Below, piece by piece: positions 31,681 through 38,749 of a DNA stretch of 40,114 bases. The stretch's first letter is position 1; the number at the start of each line of letters is the position of its first letter. The notes under the pieces are model-generated. The model had not been told where the DNA came from, ran no database searches, and worked only from the letters and a program-made list of their open reading frames with translations. This DNA is from Ruminococcus sp. UBA6407 (lineage in GTDB: Bacteria > Bacillota > Clostridia > Oscillospirales > Ruminococcaceae), in NCBI GenBank assembly GCA_002438605.1, contig DJPR01000009.1, positions 26,121-66,234 of the forward strand, in the 5' to 3' direction. Made by a program: the position numbers and the translations under genes.

Positions 31681-32817
31681 TTATCTCCCTGCTGTATAGT
31701 ATTTGCACCAAAGATTTTCGGGTGAGGGCATAAAAAATTCAAATCCCGACTTTTCATATAAGTCGGAAAGTGACGCCCTTAAATTTGCAAGTCCGTATTT
31801 TTTTATATAGTTTGACGGAGTGTCGGAGAGTCCGATTATATCCTGAACAGCATTTGTCAGGTCAGCAAAATTACAGTCACATTCCTCTGCCGCATTTATC
31901 ATTTCATTAAGTATTGAAGCAATTATAGAGGCATTTACATAATCCTTATCGACGGCAGAGAAACTGCTTTTGTCATTTTCCTTCATAAAATCCAGAAAGC
32001 AGTTTGGTTCTGTCGGACAGCCTGATGCGATCCAATTATTCATTACACTTTTTCCATAACTCGAAATTGAGCTTATTCGTTCAATTGAAAAGCAGTCCGA
32101 GCTGTTTGCAATGAGTTTTAATCCTATGCTGTCAAGAATTCCAAAAATTCCTCCGAAAGAAAAGCAGTCGGAAAGTAATTCATCCGTTTCTTCAACGGAA
32201 ATCTGATTGTTCTCCTTGATATAAATTGCCGTACATACAGCAGCATTCAGTATCTGGTTTAAGTACATATTGTATTTTCCGCTGAAAGGTATGACCTTTT
32301 TTCCGCATTCTGCCATAAGCTGTTTGGCTTTTTTTATTGAATTTTCCGTTGTTTCTGAAAGAAGATTGATTTCGGCATATTCGGAAAGCTTAACGGGATA
32401 GAAAAAATGAAGTCCCATACATCGTTCAGGATTTGATATTCCGTTGAAAAGCAGAGAGAGATTTAGCGTTGAAGTGTTTGATGTAATCAGACATGTTTTA
32501 TCTGTAATTTTATCAAGTTCAGCGAGAATATGTCTTTTTTCTTCGAGATTTTCGGAAATTGTTTCAATTATGATATTGCAGTCGCTTAAATCAGTAAGAT
32601 TATCAGTAAAAATAAAGGAATTTTTCTTAATTTCATATTCTTTCTGTGTTATTTTTTTCCTTCGCAAGCTTTTGTCAAGTTCCTTTACTGCAAGTGCGGT
32701 AAAGGTATCTGTATCATGACGGCAGTATACTGCAATATTTGCTTTGGCAAGTTTACCGAATAAAAGAGAAAATATATCCCTGCCCATTTTCCCATATCCG
32801 ACAATGCCTATTTTCAT
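31681..32817 (-). CDS. 3-hydroxyacyl-CoA dehydrogenase-type oxidoreductase
   Basis: This 378-residue NAD-dependent enzyme has an N-terminal Rossmann fold (IGIVGYGKMG) and the catalytic region IIIETISENLEEK, TSNTSTL and GLHFFYPV, where HFFNP is usual (Asn to Tyr). The all-alpha C-terminal dimer domain is about 190 residues, longer than in simple hydroxybutyryl-CoA dehydrogenases, and seems to carry a second, diverged copy. In this operon it is the only visible beta-keto reductase candidate. The ATG at 32817 overlaps the preceding stop as ATGA; an alternative ATG at 32826 lies closer to the AGGAGG. Confidence 0.88.
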   Translation of the reverse strand: MKIGIVGYGKMGRDIFSLLFGKLAKANIAVYCRHDTDTFTALAVKELDKSLRRKKITQKEYEIKKNSFIFTDNLTDLSDCNIIIETISENLEEKRHILAELDKITDKTCLITSNTSTLNLSLLFNGISNPERCMGLHFFYPVKLSEYAEINLLSETTENSIKKAKQLMAECGKKVIPFSGKYNMYLNQILNAAVCTAIYIKENNQISVEETDELLSDCFSFGGIFGILDSIGLKLIANSSDCFSIERISSISSYGKSVMNNWIASGCPTEPNCFLDFMKENDKSSFSAVDKDYVNASIIASILNEMINAAEECDCNFADLTNAVQDIIGLSDTPSNYIKKYGLANLRASLSDLYEKSGFEFFMPSPENLWCKYYTAGR

Positions 32818-33533
32818 ACTGCACATGCACCTCCTACAGCCTGAAAATGCTCAAGGTATTCATGGGTTTTGTTTTTATTGAAGTGTTTGTCATACCTGTT
32901 GATAAACTGTATAAGCTCCAAGGCTCTGCCGACGCTTTTTTTCTTTTCAGTTATTTCGTCTGCCCAGCCAATCTGATACGACTCCTCAGCCGAGAGAAGT
33001 TCACCCGAAAAAATCATTCTGAATGCATTTTGAAGTCCGCAGACTTCAATTGTTCTTGCAATACCTCCCAATGCGGGAAGAATTCCGAACGTAGATTCAG
33101 GCTGACCTATTCTGGAGTTTTTTTCGCAGATGCGATAATGACTGTTTACAGCAATTTCACTTCCCGAACCAATGCAGAAACCGTTTACTGCACTTACAAC
33201 AGGAAAGGGGAGTTCATTTAAAAATGTAAAGCAGTTTTTCTGTTTAAAATGCTCTTTTGGAATGTCATTCTCATTTTCCATTTTTGTCAGTTCAGCAGAT
33301 GACCTTTCCGATAAGGCGTTTACATCAGCTCCGACACTGAAATGCCTGCCGCCGCTGTGAATAACCAGTCCTTTTATACTGCTTTCTTCAGCGGCAGACG
33401 CAACTTCAGACATTATATACTCGTATCCGCTGAAAAAGTCATCTGTCATAAGGTTGTTGTTTGGAGCATTCATTGCAAGCATAAGTATTCCGTCGTTTTT
33501 TTCCAAAGTAAAAAATTCTCTTTCATCACACAT
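32814..33533 (-). CDS. Enoyl-CoA hydratase/isomerase (crotonase fold), second copy
   Basis: This 239-residue crotonase-family enzyme has oxyanion-hole segments RHFSVGADV (63-71) and GFCIGSGSEIA (118-128), and both glutamates used for hydration/dehydration: Glu126 and Glu146 (GQPESTFGILP). A trimerisation helix follows. It would dehydrate 3-hydroxyacyl or isomerise enoyl intermediates. Its ATG lies inside the end of the preceding gene, with GGAGG upstream, and its stop overlaps the dehydrogenase start, so three genes are translationally coupled. Confidence 0.9.
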   Translation of the reverse strand: MCDEREFFTLEKNDGILMLAMNAPNNNLMTDDFFSGYEYIMSEVASAAEESSIKGLVIHSGGRHFSVGADVNALSERSSAELTKMENENDIPKEHFKQKNCFTFLNELPFPVVSAVNGFCIGSGSEIAVNSHYRICEKNSRIGQPESTFGILPALGGIARTIEVCGLQNAFRMIFSGELLSAEESYQIGWADEITEKKKSVGRALELIQFINRYDKHFNKNKTHEYLEHFQAVGGACAV

Positions 33534-34038
33534 TGCCGCAATCCTCCGACTTTTTTTTCATAAGTCTGTAAAACTGGTATGATTCCTGAGCAAGAACGTC
33601 TTTTTTATTTCCTTTTCTTGCTGCGGCAAAGCATGAGGCAATTGCTGAAACCTGAAATTCTGATTTATCCTTTAGGATTTTGTTCATATAATCTGTAACT
33701 GATTCTTCAAAGTTATTGCTGTTGTTTATTGCTGTTATGCTGTCTGATTTATTGCAGACCGTTGAGCCTGACTGTGATAGCTTTATGTCAAAGAGTGAAC
33801 GTACATTTTCAGAGAGCTTATCAGCGTCCTTTGAAGCAAGAACCGTAACAAACGGTGCATTTCTGAAATATGTATTGATTTCATTTTCTGTTTTCTCATC
33901 ATCTGAAACATTAATTGTATTGTCTGTATAAACAAGAAGAATTGGTGGATTTCCTATTTTTCCACGATTCATATATATATCATACATAGAGTTTATACTT
34001 CTTATTTCTGTTCTGTTCTGGTTATAACTGATTTGCAA
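33526..34038 (-). CDS. Degenerate crotonase-like protein, unknown role
   Basis: This protein of about 170 residues has a C-terminal third (ILKDKSEFQVSAIASCFAAARKG, then LAQESYQFYRLM) that resembles the C-terminal helices of crotonases. The first half (PPILLVYTDNTINVSDD, FVTVLASKDADKL) could be an eroded crotonase core. No oxyanion-hole or Glu motif is visible, so it is probably non-catalytic, perhaps a subunit. The start is uncertain: TTG at 34038 has GGGAG at 8 nt, while GTG at 34047 abuts that site. It lies between the two intact crotonases, just after the 94-bp element. Confidence 0.6.
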   Translation of the reverse strand: MQISYNQNRTEIRSINSMYDIYMNRGKIGNPPILLVYTDNTINVSDDEKTENEINTYFRNAPFVTVLASKDADKLSENVRSLFDIKLSQSGSTVCNKSDSITAINNSNNFEESVTDYMNKILKDKSEFQVSAIASCFAAARKGNKKDVLAQESYQFYRLMKKKSEDCGNV

Positions 34039-34070
34039 TTGTATCACTCCCTATATATTATATTACTTTA

Positions 34071-34164
34071 GGCAAAACCGCACCAAGCACGTCATAAGCC
34101 TGCAAATTTACATATGATTTTGTCGGCATACAACAGTATGCTTTCAAAAGTCTGCGGTGTTACC
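34071..34164. mobile_element. 94-bp miniature inverted-repeat element inside the acyl-assembly operon
   Basis: The terminal inverted repeats are GGCAAAACCGCA and TGCGGTGTTACC (10 of 12 complementary). The flanks are identical TTTA (34067-34070 and 34165-34168), consistent with a 4-bp target duplication. The 94-bp length makes it the largest family member in the window, and the 33-bp copies look like its two ends fused. It has no coding capacity. It separates the first crotonase gene from the degenerate one. Confidence 0.75.
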
Positions 34165-34175
34165 TTTATATTTAT

Positions 34176-34901
34176 TCAGTGCTGTTTTAATACTGTTTCA
34201 AATTTGCCTTTTGAGGCATTTGGTATACCGTTTAATGTCTGGTTAATAGTGTCGATAATACATTCTATTTGCAGTTTGCTTTTTCCTGCTATAATTTCCT
34301 TTGTAAATTCAATTGCTTCCGGCAGAGCGTCCTTTTGAGCCGTAACGGAAGAAACGAGATTATACTCCAGAGCTTTTTGAGCTGAGAGAATTTCTCCAGA
34401 AAGACACATTGAAACTGTTTTTTCCTTGCCTATCAGCTTTGCAAGTCTTTCAATTCCTGCCATGCCCGGAATTACTCCATGCATAATTTCAGGAAGTCCG
34501 AGAAAGGCTTTGGGAGAGCATATTCTGAATTGACAGCTTAATGCTGTTTCAAGTCCGCCGCCGAAACAGCCGCCGTTTATGGCAGCAACTGTTACAATTG
34601 GCAGATTTTCTATTGTATCAAGAAGGTTTTTTGCATTTTCAAGCTTTTCGGTTATATTGTCACTGCATGAACTGTCGGAAAATAAAGAAACATCAGCTCC
34701 ATGCGAAAAGTGACGTCCTTCACCTGTTATGATAAGAGCTTTGATTTCTTTATTTGATTCAAGCCATTCAGTAAGAATTTTTCTGTCAATAAATTCAGGT
34801 TCTGTTAAAAGGTTTTTCGGACCATTTGAAAGCTTGATAAATGCAATGTCGTTTTCAGCGTAAAGCGTTGAGATATTTGAATTAATCATGGCTTTATACA
34901 T
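34176..34901 (-). CDS. Enoyl-CoA hydratase/isomerase (crotonase fold), first copy
   Basis: This 241-residue crotonase-family enzyme has oxyanion-hole segments RHFSHGADV (63-71) and GGCFGGGLETAL (110-121), and Glu118 and Glu138 (LPEIMHGVIPG) in the hydratase positions. The C terminus ends about 20 residues earlier than usual, and the stop lies only 7 nt from the flank of the 94-bp element, so the end may have been altered by its insertion. The ATG overlaps the end of the carrier-protein gene by 8 nt. Together with the second copy it recalls the ECH1/ECH2 pairs of beta-branching cassettes, but no HMG-CoA-synthase homologue is present. Confidence 0.88.
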   Translation of the reverse strand: MYKAMINSNISTLYAENDIAFIKLSNGPKNLLTEPEFIDRKILTEWLESNKEIKALIITGEGRHFSHGADVSLFSDSSCSDNITEKLENAKNLLDTIENLPIVTVAAINGGCFGGGLETALSCQFRICSPKAFLGLPEIMHGVIPGMAGIERLAKLIGKEKTVSMCLSGEILSAQKALEYNLVSSVTAQKDALPEAIEFTKEIIAGKSKLQIECIIDTINQTLNGIPNASKGKFETVLKQH

Positions 34902-35196
34902 TTACGATTTCGTTTCCGAACTGGTAGACCTTGCAGAATACATCAACAACATCGGACATTGTGTTGAGCGGAGCTTTAAGCATATATTTTCCGATGCTTT
35001 GTAGCTTTATATCCAGATCGTATTTTTCAGCAGTCATTTCAATAAGTTCAACGAACATAAGGGAATCGCCGCCAAGCTCTTCCTGTGGGTTGGTATCCAT
35101 GGTTATGTCCGATTCATCAACCTCACATTCTTCTGCATAGTAAGAAAAAATCATGTCCTTAATTTCTTCCTTGATTTCATCTGTAATGTTTCTCAT
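34894..35196 (-). CDS. Acyl carrier protein 1
   Basis: This 100-residue carrier protein has its phosphopantetheine site at Ser45 in LGGDSLMFVELIEM. The upstream acidic helix and the extended C-terminal segment are longer than in housekeeping AcpP. GGAGG lies upstream of the ATG, 45 nt after the acyltransferase. It differs clearly from ACP 2 at the other end of the operon. Neighbouring the acyltransferase, it is the likely carrier for the extender unit. Confidence 0.9.
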   Translation of the reverse strand: MRNITDEIKEEIKDMIFSYYAEECEVDESDITMDTNPQEELGGDSLMFVELIEMTAEKYDLDIKLQSIGKYMLKAPLNTMSDVVDVFCKVYQFGNEIVNV

Positions 35197-35240
35197 AAAA
35201 AATCCTCCGTTTTCTGTATATATTTATAGTTTTATTGGGT

Positions 35241-36143
35241 TTAATATATTTGGTTTAATGTGTATATTCTGCACTTTTTTTTATTTATTCTGGAAAATTT
35301 ACTTACAGCACCATCTGCACTCATGTCATAAAATTCAGTAACTCCAAGCTCCATAAGCTTTTTAATGGTGAGGTCCCAACGGATAGGAGTTACAATATTA
35401 ATTTGATTTTCATGAAGAAGATCCTGCTTTTCTGTAATTATGTGCTGGTTAAAGGCGGAAATTATGGGATATAGCGGTGCTTTGAATTTCATTTGACAGC
35501 AATAACTGACAAAAGAGTCAGAAAAGCTCTTAATAATGCGGTTATGAAAAGCTATGCCGATGTTATACTTGATTACTTTTAAAGCACCTTCTTCTGATGC
35601 TTTGTGAAGTATATGCGAAATGCAATCGTCTGCTCCGCATATCATAACGCTTACAGATGAGTTGACACTGCCTATTTCAACACTGTCTTCAGCTTTTTCG
35701 GAATTTATAAGATTTTGTACACTGTCAAAATCCATACCTATGATAATTCCGATATCAAGTTTCCTGTTGCTTTTCTGCAAATTTTCCAAAATGTTTCTGC
35801 ATTTTAATATTAACTCATAAGCTTTATTGAATTGAATTGCTCCAAAACATGCACTTGCATTGATAAGACCTATGCTGTGGCCCGCACCAAAATCAGGAAC
35901 GATACCTTTTTCAGTATAAAATTCAAAAATAATTCTGTCGCAGATACAAGAGGTAATCCATTCTGCAATTTTTCTGTCAAAATAATTGTTTTTTGACAGT
36001 TCCGTACTCAAATTAAATTGGTTAAATATATCATTTTGATATATTAAAAATTTTTTGTACAAGTCATCAGTAAGATTTTTTAAATTTTTTTCAGGGTTAG
36101 TACCTATTCCATTAAATAGAAATGCTTTTTTTGCAGCTGCCAC
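35241..36143 (-). CDS. Free-standing acyltransferase (malonyl-transferase fold)
   Basis: This 300-residue enzyme of the FabD/AT fold has nucleophile Ser90 in GAGHSIG, the conserved Arg116 that normally holds the malonyl carboxylate, and catalytic His200 in GIAFHN. It also shows the early FLFNGIG strand and a late APLYPIISAFN segment. As a stand-alone AT it should load malonyl (or a related acid) onto ACP 1, like trans-acting ATs. The gene opens with GTG, supported by GAGGA at 7 nt. It is the first gene of the operon, about 65 nt after the predicted transcription start. Confidence 0.87.
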   Translation of the reverse strand: MAAAKKAFLFNGIGTNPEKNLKNLTDDLYKKFLIYQNDIFNQFNLSTELSKNNYFDRKIAEWITSCICDRIIFEFYTEKGIVPDFGAGHSIGLINASACFGAIQFNKAYELILKCRNILENLQKSNRKLDIGIIIGMDFDSVQNLINSEKAEDSVEIGSVNSSVSVMICGADDCISHILHKASEEGALKVIKYNIGIAFHNRIIKSFSDSFVSYCCQMKFKAPLYPIISAFNQHIITEKQDLLHENQINIVTPIRWDLTIKKLMELGVTEFYDMSADGAVSKFSRINKKKCRIYTLNQIY

Positions 36144-36215
36144 GATTTTATCCTCAGATCAAAAATAGTTAATTATAAAAAATACAAAATTGAAACCAAT
36201 TTATGAATTAATCAG

Positions 36216-36244
36216 ATTTTATCATATAATTTCCAAAATGTCAA
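36216..36244 (-). promoter_or_regulatory. Consensus sigma-A promoter of the 12-gene acyl-assembly operon
   Basis: On the minus strand, TTGACA (36244-36239) and TAAAAT (36221-36216) are separated by 17 nt. No other promoter as good was found within the operon. All genes downstream are spaced closely or overlap, except around the 94-bp element. Confidence 0.75.
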
Positions 36245-36341
36245 TATGTAATTGTATATTTTTAACATTTTGTTAAAGAAAAAGAAAAAAGTTAAGAACT
36301 GATTTGGATTTTGTAAAGGAAATAAGCCATTTTTTTAACTA

Positions 36342-36370
36342 TTGCATTCAGTTAACATTTTGAGTATAAT
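36342..36370 (+). promoter_or_regulatory. Possible second plus-strand promoter in the divergent region
   Basis: TTGCAT (36342-36347) and TATAAT (36365-36370) are separated by 17 nt. It would create a long (over 340 nt) leader for the cyclophilin gene, or a separate short RNA. The stretch 36245-36600 holds no gene that I can support; it has short inverted motifs such as AACGAA/TTCGTT near 36394 and repeated GTTCAC/ACGTT words near 36495. Confidence 0.4.
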
Positions 36371-36603
36371 AATTTCTGTTTTTCATGGTAAAACGAATTA
36401 AGAACGTTTCGTTATTTTTTACAAAAATATTTGTTAGAAATATTTAATCCGCATTTTTTACACAATAAGACAAAATACGACAAACAGCGATTGTTCACAT
36501 TACGTTCACAAAACGTTAACAAACAGATCGTGGATTATGCAGTTGAATTTTTAATGTAATATTGCAGTACCAATTCCGTATGGCGAGAATCGGCATCTTT
36601 TTC

Positions 36604-36632
36604 TTGACATTCCATATTTTCTTTGATATAAT
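36604..36632 (+). promoter_or_regulatory. Perfect consensus sigma-A promoter of the first cyclophilin gene
   Basis: TTGACA (36604-36609) and TATAAT (36627-36632) are separated by 17 nt. Transcription would start inside the partial palindromic element at 36637. Confidence 0.8.
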
Positions 36633-36636
36633 TTAA

Positions 36637-36647
36637 GGCAACACCGC
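36637..36647. repeat. One-ended remnant of the palindromic element
   Basis: GGCAACACCGC preceded by TTAA matches the left end of the family; no right end follows. It lies immediately after the -10 box of the cyclophilin promoter. Confidence 0.4.
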
Positions 36648-36717
36648 TGAAATTCAGTTCAGACGTGTTCAGGATTATTGGAGTTATATAATATAGTTGT
36701 ATGCAAAGGAGATTGTA

Positions 36718-37542
36718 ATGCATATAGATGTTGAAAAAAGAAATAAAGCACTAAAAAAAATGGTATTGTTTACTCTGATAATGGCTATAATATGTTTGAT
36801 ATATATGCTTGTCACAAGCTATTTATCAGAAAAATCAAAATTTGTTATTGATTTGAGTACGCTGGAGCTTGTACAGCTCGAAGAACCTGAGGACGGCGAT
36901 CCGATTGCCGTTATAGATACAAGTCTGGGAGAAATCAGAGCTGTTCTTTATCCTGAATATGCTCCGAATACGGTTGCTAATTTTACAGAATTGGCTGAAA
37001 GCGGATACTATGATAATACATATGTATTCCATTCAGAAAAAGGAGTTTATTCTGCGGCAGGATGTCCGAATAAAAATGGTGACCTGCCTGATGATTTCGA
37101 TAAGTCAAGAGAACTGGTTGAAAGAGAGCTGCATCAGAACCTGTGGCCGTTTAAGGGAGCCTTGTGTTCAATGACTACTACATTTAAGCAGAGTTTTGGT
37201 CAAAGGTTTACCGGCGGAGGAACTTATTACTGCGGAAGCCGTTTTGCTCTTCTGAATACAGTGGACATTACAGATGAGATGAAACAGCAGATTTTCGACC
37301 TTTCAAATAGTGAAAAACTGACTGATGCTTTTGCAGAAAAAGGCGGAGTTCCGAATTTTTCACAGCAAATAGTAGTATTTGGTCAGGTATATGAAGGATT
37401 GGATATCGTTGAACAGCTTTCTGAGCTGAAGGTTGAGGAGAATGAGGGTTCTACTAAAATCCCTGTTGATGATGTAATGATTAATTCAATAAAAATAGAT
37501 AAATATTCTTCCGAAAAAACAGAAAAAGAAGCGGTTGAATAA
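36718..37542 (+). CDS. Membrane-anchored cyclophilin-fold protein with degenerate active site
   Basis: This 274-residue protein has an N-terminal membrane anchor (about residues 15-36) and an extracytoplasmic cyclophilin domain (about 60-265) that starts AVIDTSLGEIRAVLYPEYAPNTVANF. The catalytic motif FHRxxxxFMxQGGD is changed to FHSEKGVYSAAGCP: Arg to Ser106 and Gln to Ala114. The SQFFI segment is also replaced, by SRFALL. Prolyl isomerase activity is therefore doubtful; a chaperone or binding role is likely. The ATG at 36718 follows AAGGAG. It lies directly upstream of an intact cyclophilin lipoprotein. Confidence 0.83.
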   Translation: MHIDVEKRNKALKKMVLFTLIMAIICLIYMLVTSYLSEKSKFVIDLSTLELVQLEEPEDGDPIAVIDTSLGEIRAVLYPEYAPNTVANFTELAESGYYDNTYVFHSEKGVYSAAGCPNKNGDLPDDFDKSRELVERELHQNLWPFKGALCSMTTTFKQSFGQRFTGGGTYYCGSRFALLNTVDITDEMKQQIFDLSNSEKLTDAFAEKGGVPNFSQQIVVFGQVYEGLDIVEQLSELKVEENEGSTKIPVDDVMINSIKIDKYSSEKTEKEAVE

Positions 37543-37627
37543 ATTTTCATGTGATTATTACTGTGCTGAAAACAAACCGTTTTAACTGTATTTTTTTTCA
37601 AATTATGAACAAAAAAATGTATAACTC

Positions 37628-37656
37628 TTTACAAAATGAAACTAATGATGTATAAT
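37628..37656 (+). promoter_or_regulatory. Sigma-A-type promoter of the cyclophilin lipoprotein gene
   Basis: TTTACA (37628-37633) and TATAAT (37651-37656) are separated by 17 nt. The leader is about 100 nt and includes AAGGAG just before the start. Confidence 0.7.
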
Positions 37657-37760
37657 TATAAAGTTAGATAAATTGCATGGGGGATTTGTTCTTGTTTTGA
37701 GTGTGTTCATTTATTTTATGTGAGCATACTCCGAAATTAAAATTTAAGGAGCCATAAACT

Positions 37761-38543
37761 ATGCTTATAAAAAGAATTGCGGCAGCTGTTATGTGTACAG
37801 CTGTTATGTCAGCAGTGCTGACTTCATGCGGAAAAGAAATTAAACTGGAAGAAAGCAGCAAAGCTTCAAACGGCAGCAGCAGTGCTTCTTCACAAGGTTA
37901 TTCTGATATATTGAATTTTACTGAGCCGGAAAAAGGCGAACAGATTATTATTATGACAATTAAAGGTAAGGGCGATGTTAAAATCAAGCTTTTCCCTGAT
38001 TTGTGTCCAAAGGCTGTTGAAAACTTTGTTGAGCTTGCTAAGCAGGGTTACTATGATGAGCTTATTTTCCACAGAATTATAAAGGATTTTATGATTCAGG
38101 GCGGTGACCCTAAGGGCAATGGTACAGGCGGAGAGTCAATTTGGGGAGAAAAGTTTGACGGCGGCGTTTCAGATAAGCTGTGTCATGCGGCAGGTGCTGT
38201 AGCTTATGCAAACAGCGGTTCAACTGCTACAGACGGCAGTCAGTTTTATATTGTAACCGGAGAGGTGTATTCAGAGGACGACCTTAAATCCTTGGAGCTT
38301 CGTGGAATGAAATTTACTGACGAGGCAAAGAAGATTTATTCAACAGTCGGCGGAACACCTTGGCTTGACGGCGGATATACCGTTTTTGGTCAGGTTTTTG
38401 ACGGACTTGATATCATATTTGATGTTCAGAATGTTGAAACAGATTCAAATGATAAGCCATATGAATCTGTTGTTATTGAGTCAATGAAGGTTGCCGAATA
38501 TGACGGCAGCGGCGTTAAGTGGTATATAACAGATTATAATTAA
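37761..38543 (+). CDS. Cyclophilin-type peptidyl-prolyl isomerase lipoprotein
   Basis: This 260-residue lipoprotein has a signal with lipobox LTSC and lipidated Cys23. A Ser-rich linker (about 30-47) and a complete cyclophilin domain (about 58-250) follow. The catalytic motif is intact: FHRIIKDFMIQGGD with Arg105 and Gln113, then SQFYIV. It is expected to help fold secreted proteins at the outer face of the membrane. An insertion of about 25 residues (EDDLKSLELRGMKF) interrupts the domain, a feature shared with the upstream paralogue (DITDEMKQQI region). AAGGAG precedes the ATG. Confidence 0.93.
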   Translation: MLIKRIAAAVMCTAVMSAVLTSCGKEIKLEESSKASNGSSSASSQGYSDILNFTEPEKGEQIIIMTIKGKGDVKIKLFPDLCPKAVENFVELAKQGYYDELIFHRIIKDFMIQGGDPKGNGTGGESIWGEKFDGGVSDKLCHAAGAVAYANSGSTATDGSQFYIVTGEVYSEDDLKSLELRGMKFTDEAKKIYSTVGGTPWLDGGYTVFGQVFDGLDIIFDVQNVETDSNDKPYESVVIESMKVAEYDGSGVKWYITDYN

Positions 38544-38622
38544 TATAGATTATTTCAGAACCTTTTTCAGTCTTTGAATGTAATGCACTTATTTTTCTTG
38601 ATTTTATTCTGTTTCTTACAGA

Positions 38623-38648
38623 CAATCATATGATTGAATAGGTATAAT
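38623..38648 (+). promoter_or_regulatory. Palindrome and -10 box upstream of murA
   Basis: A perfect 14-bp palindrome CAATCATATGATTG (38623-38636) lies just before TATAAT (38643-38648). The -35 region is poor (GACAAT or CAGACA), so this may be an activator- or repressor-controlled promoter. The remaining 38544-38749 has no gene that I can support. Confidence 0.45.
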
Positions 38649-38749
38649 ATGTGTAAGTATTTATCTCTGTAATCCTTTACAGAGCAAAAGAAAAGTTCAG
38701 GAACAACAAGAGATAGACACAATTTCCTGAAAAATAAGGAGAGAAAGCT

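Noticed and set aside
33533..34176. A complete HMG-type beta-branching cassette
   Set aside because: Two crotonases, an ACP and a KS are present, but no HMG-CoA-synthase homologue is found and the KS keeps its Cys, so the cassette is not complete.
36535..36723. A short minus-strand frame across the cyclophilin promoter
   Set aside because: It overlaps a perfect plus-strand promoter and the cyclophilin start, and has no family resemblance.
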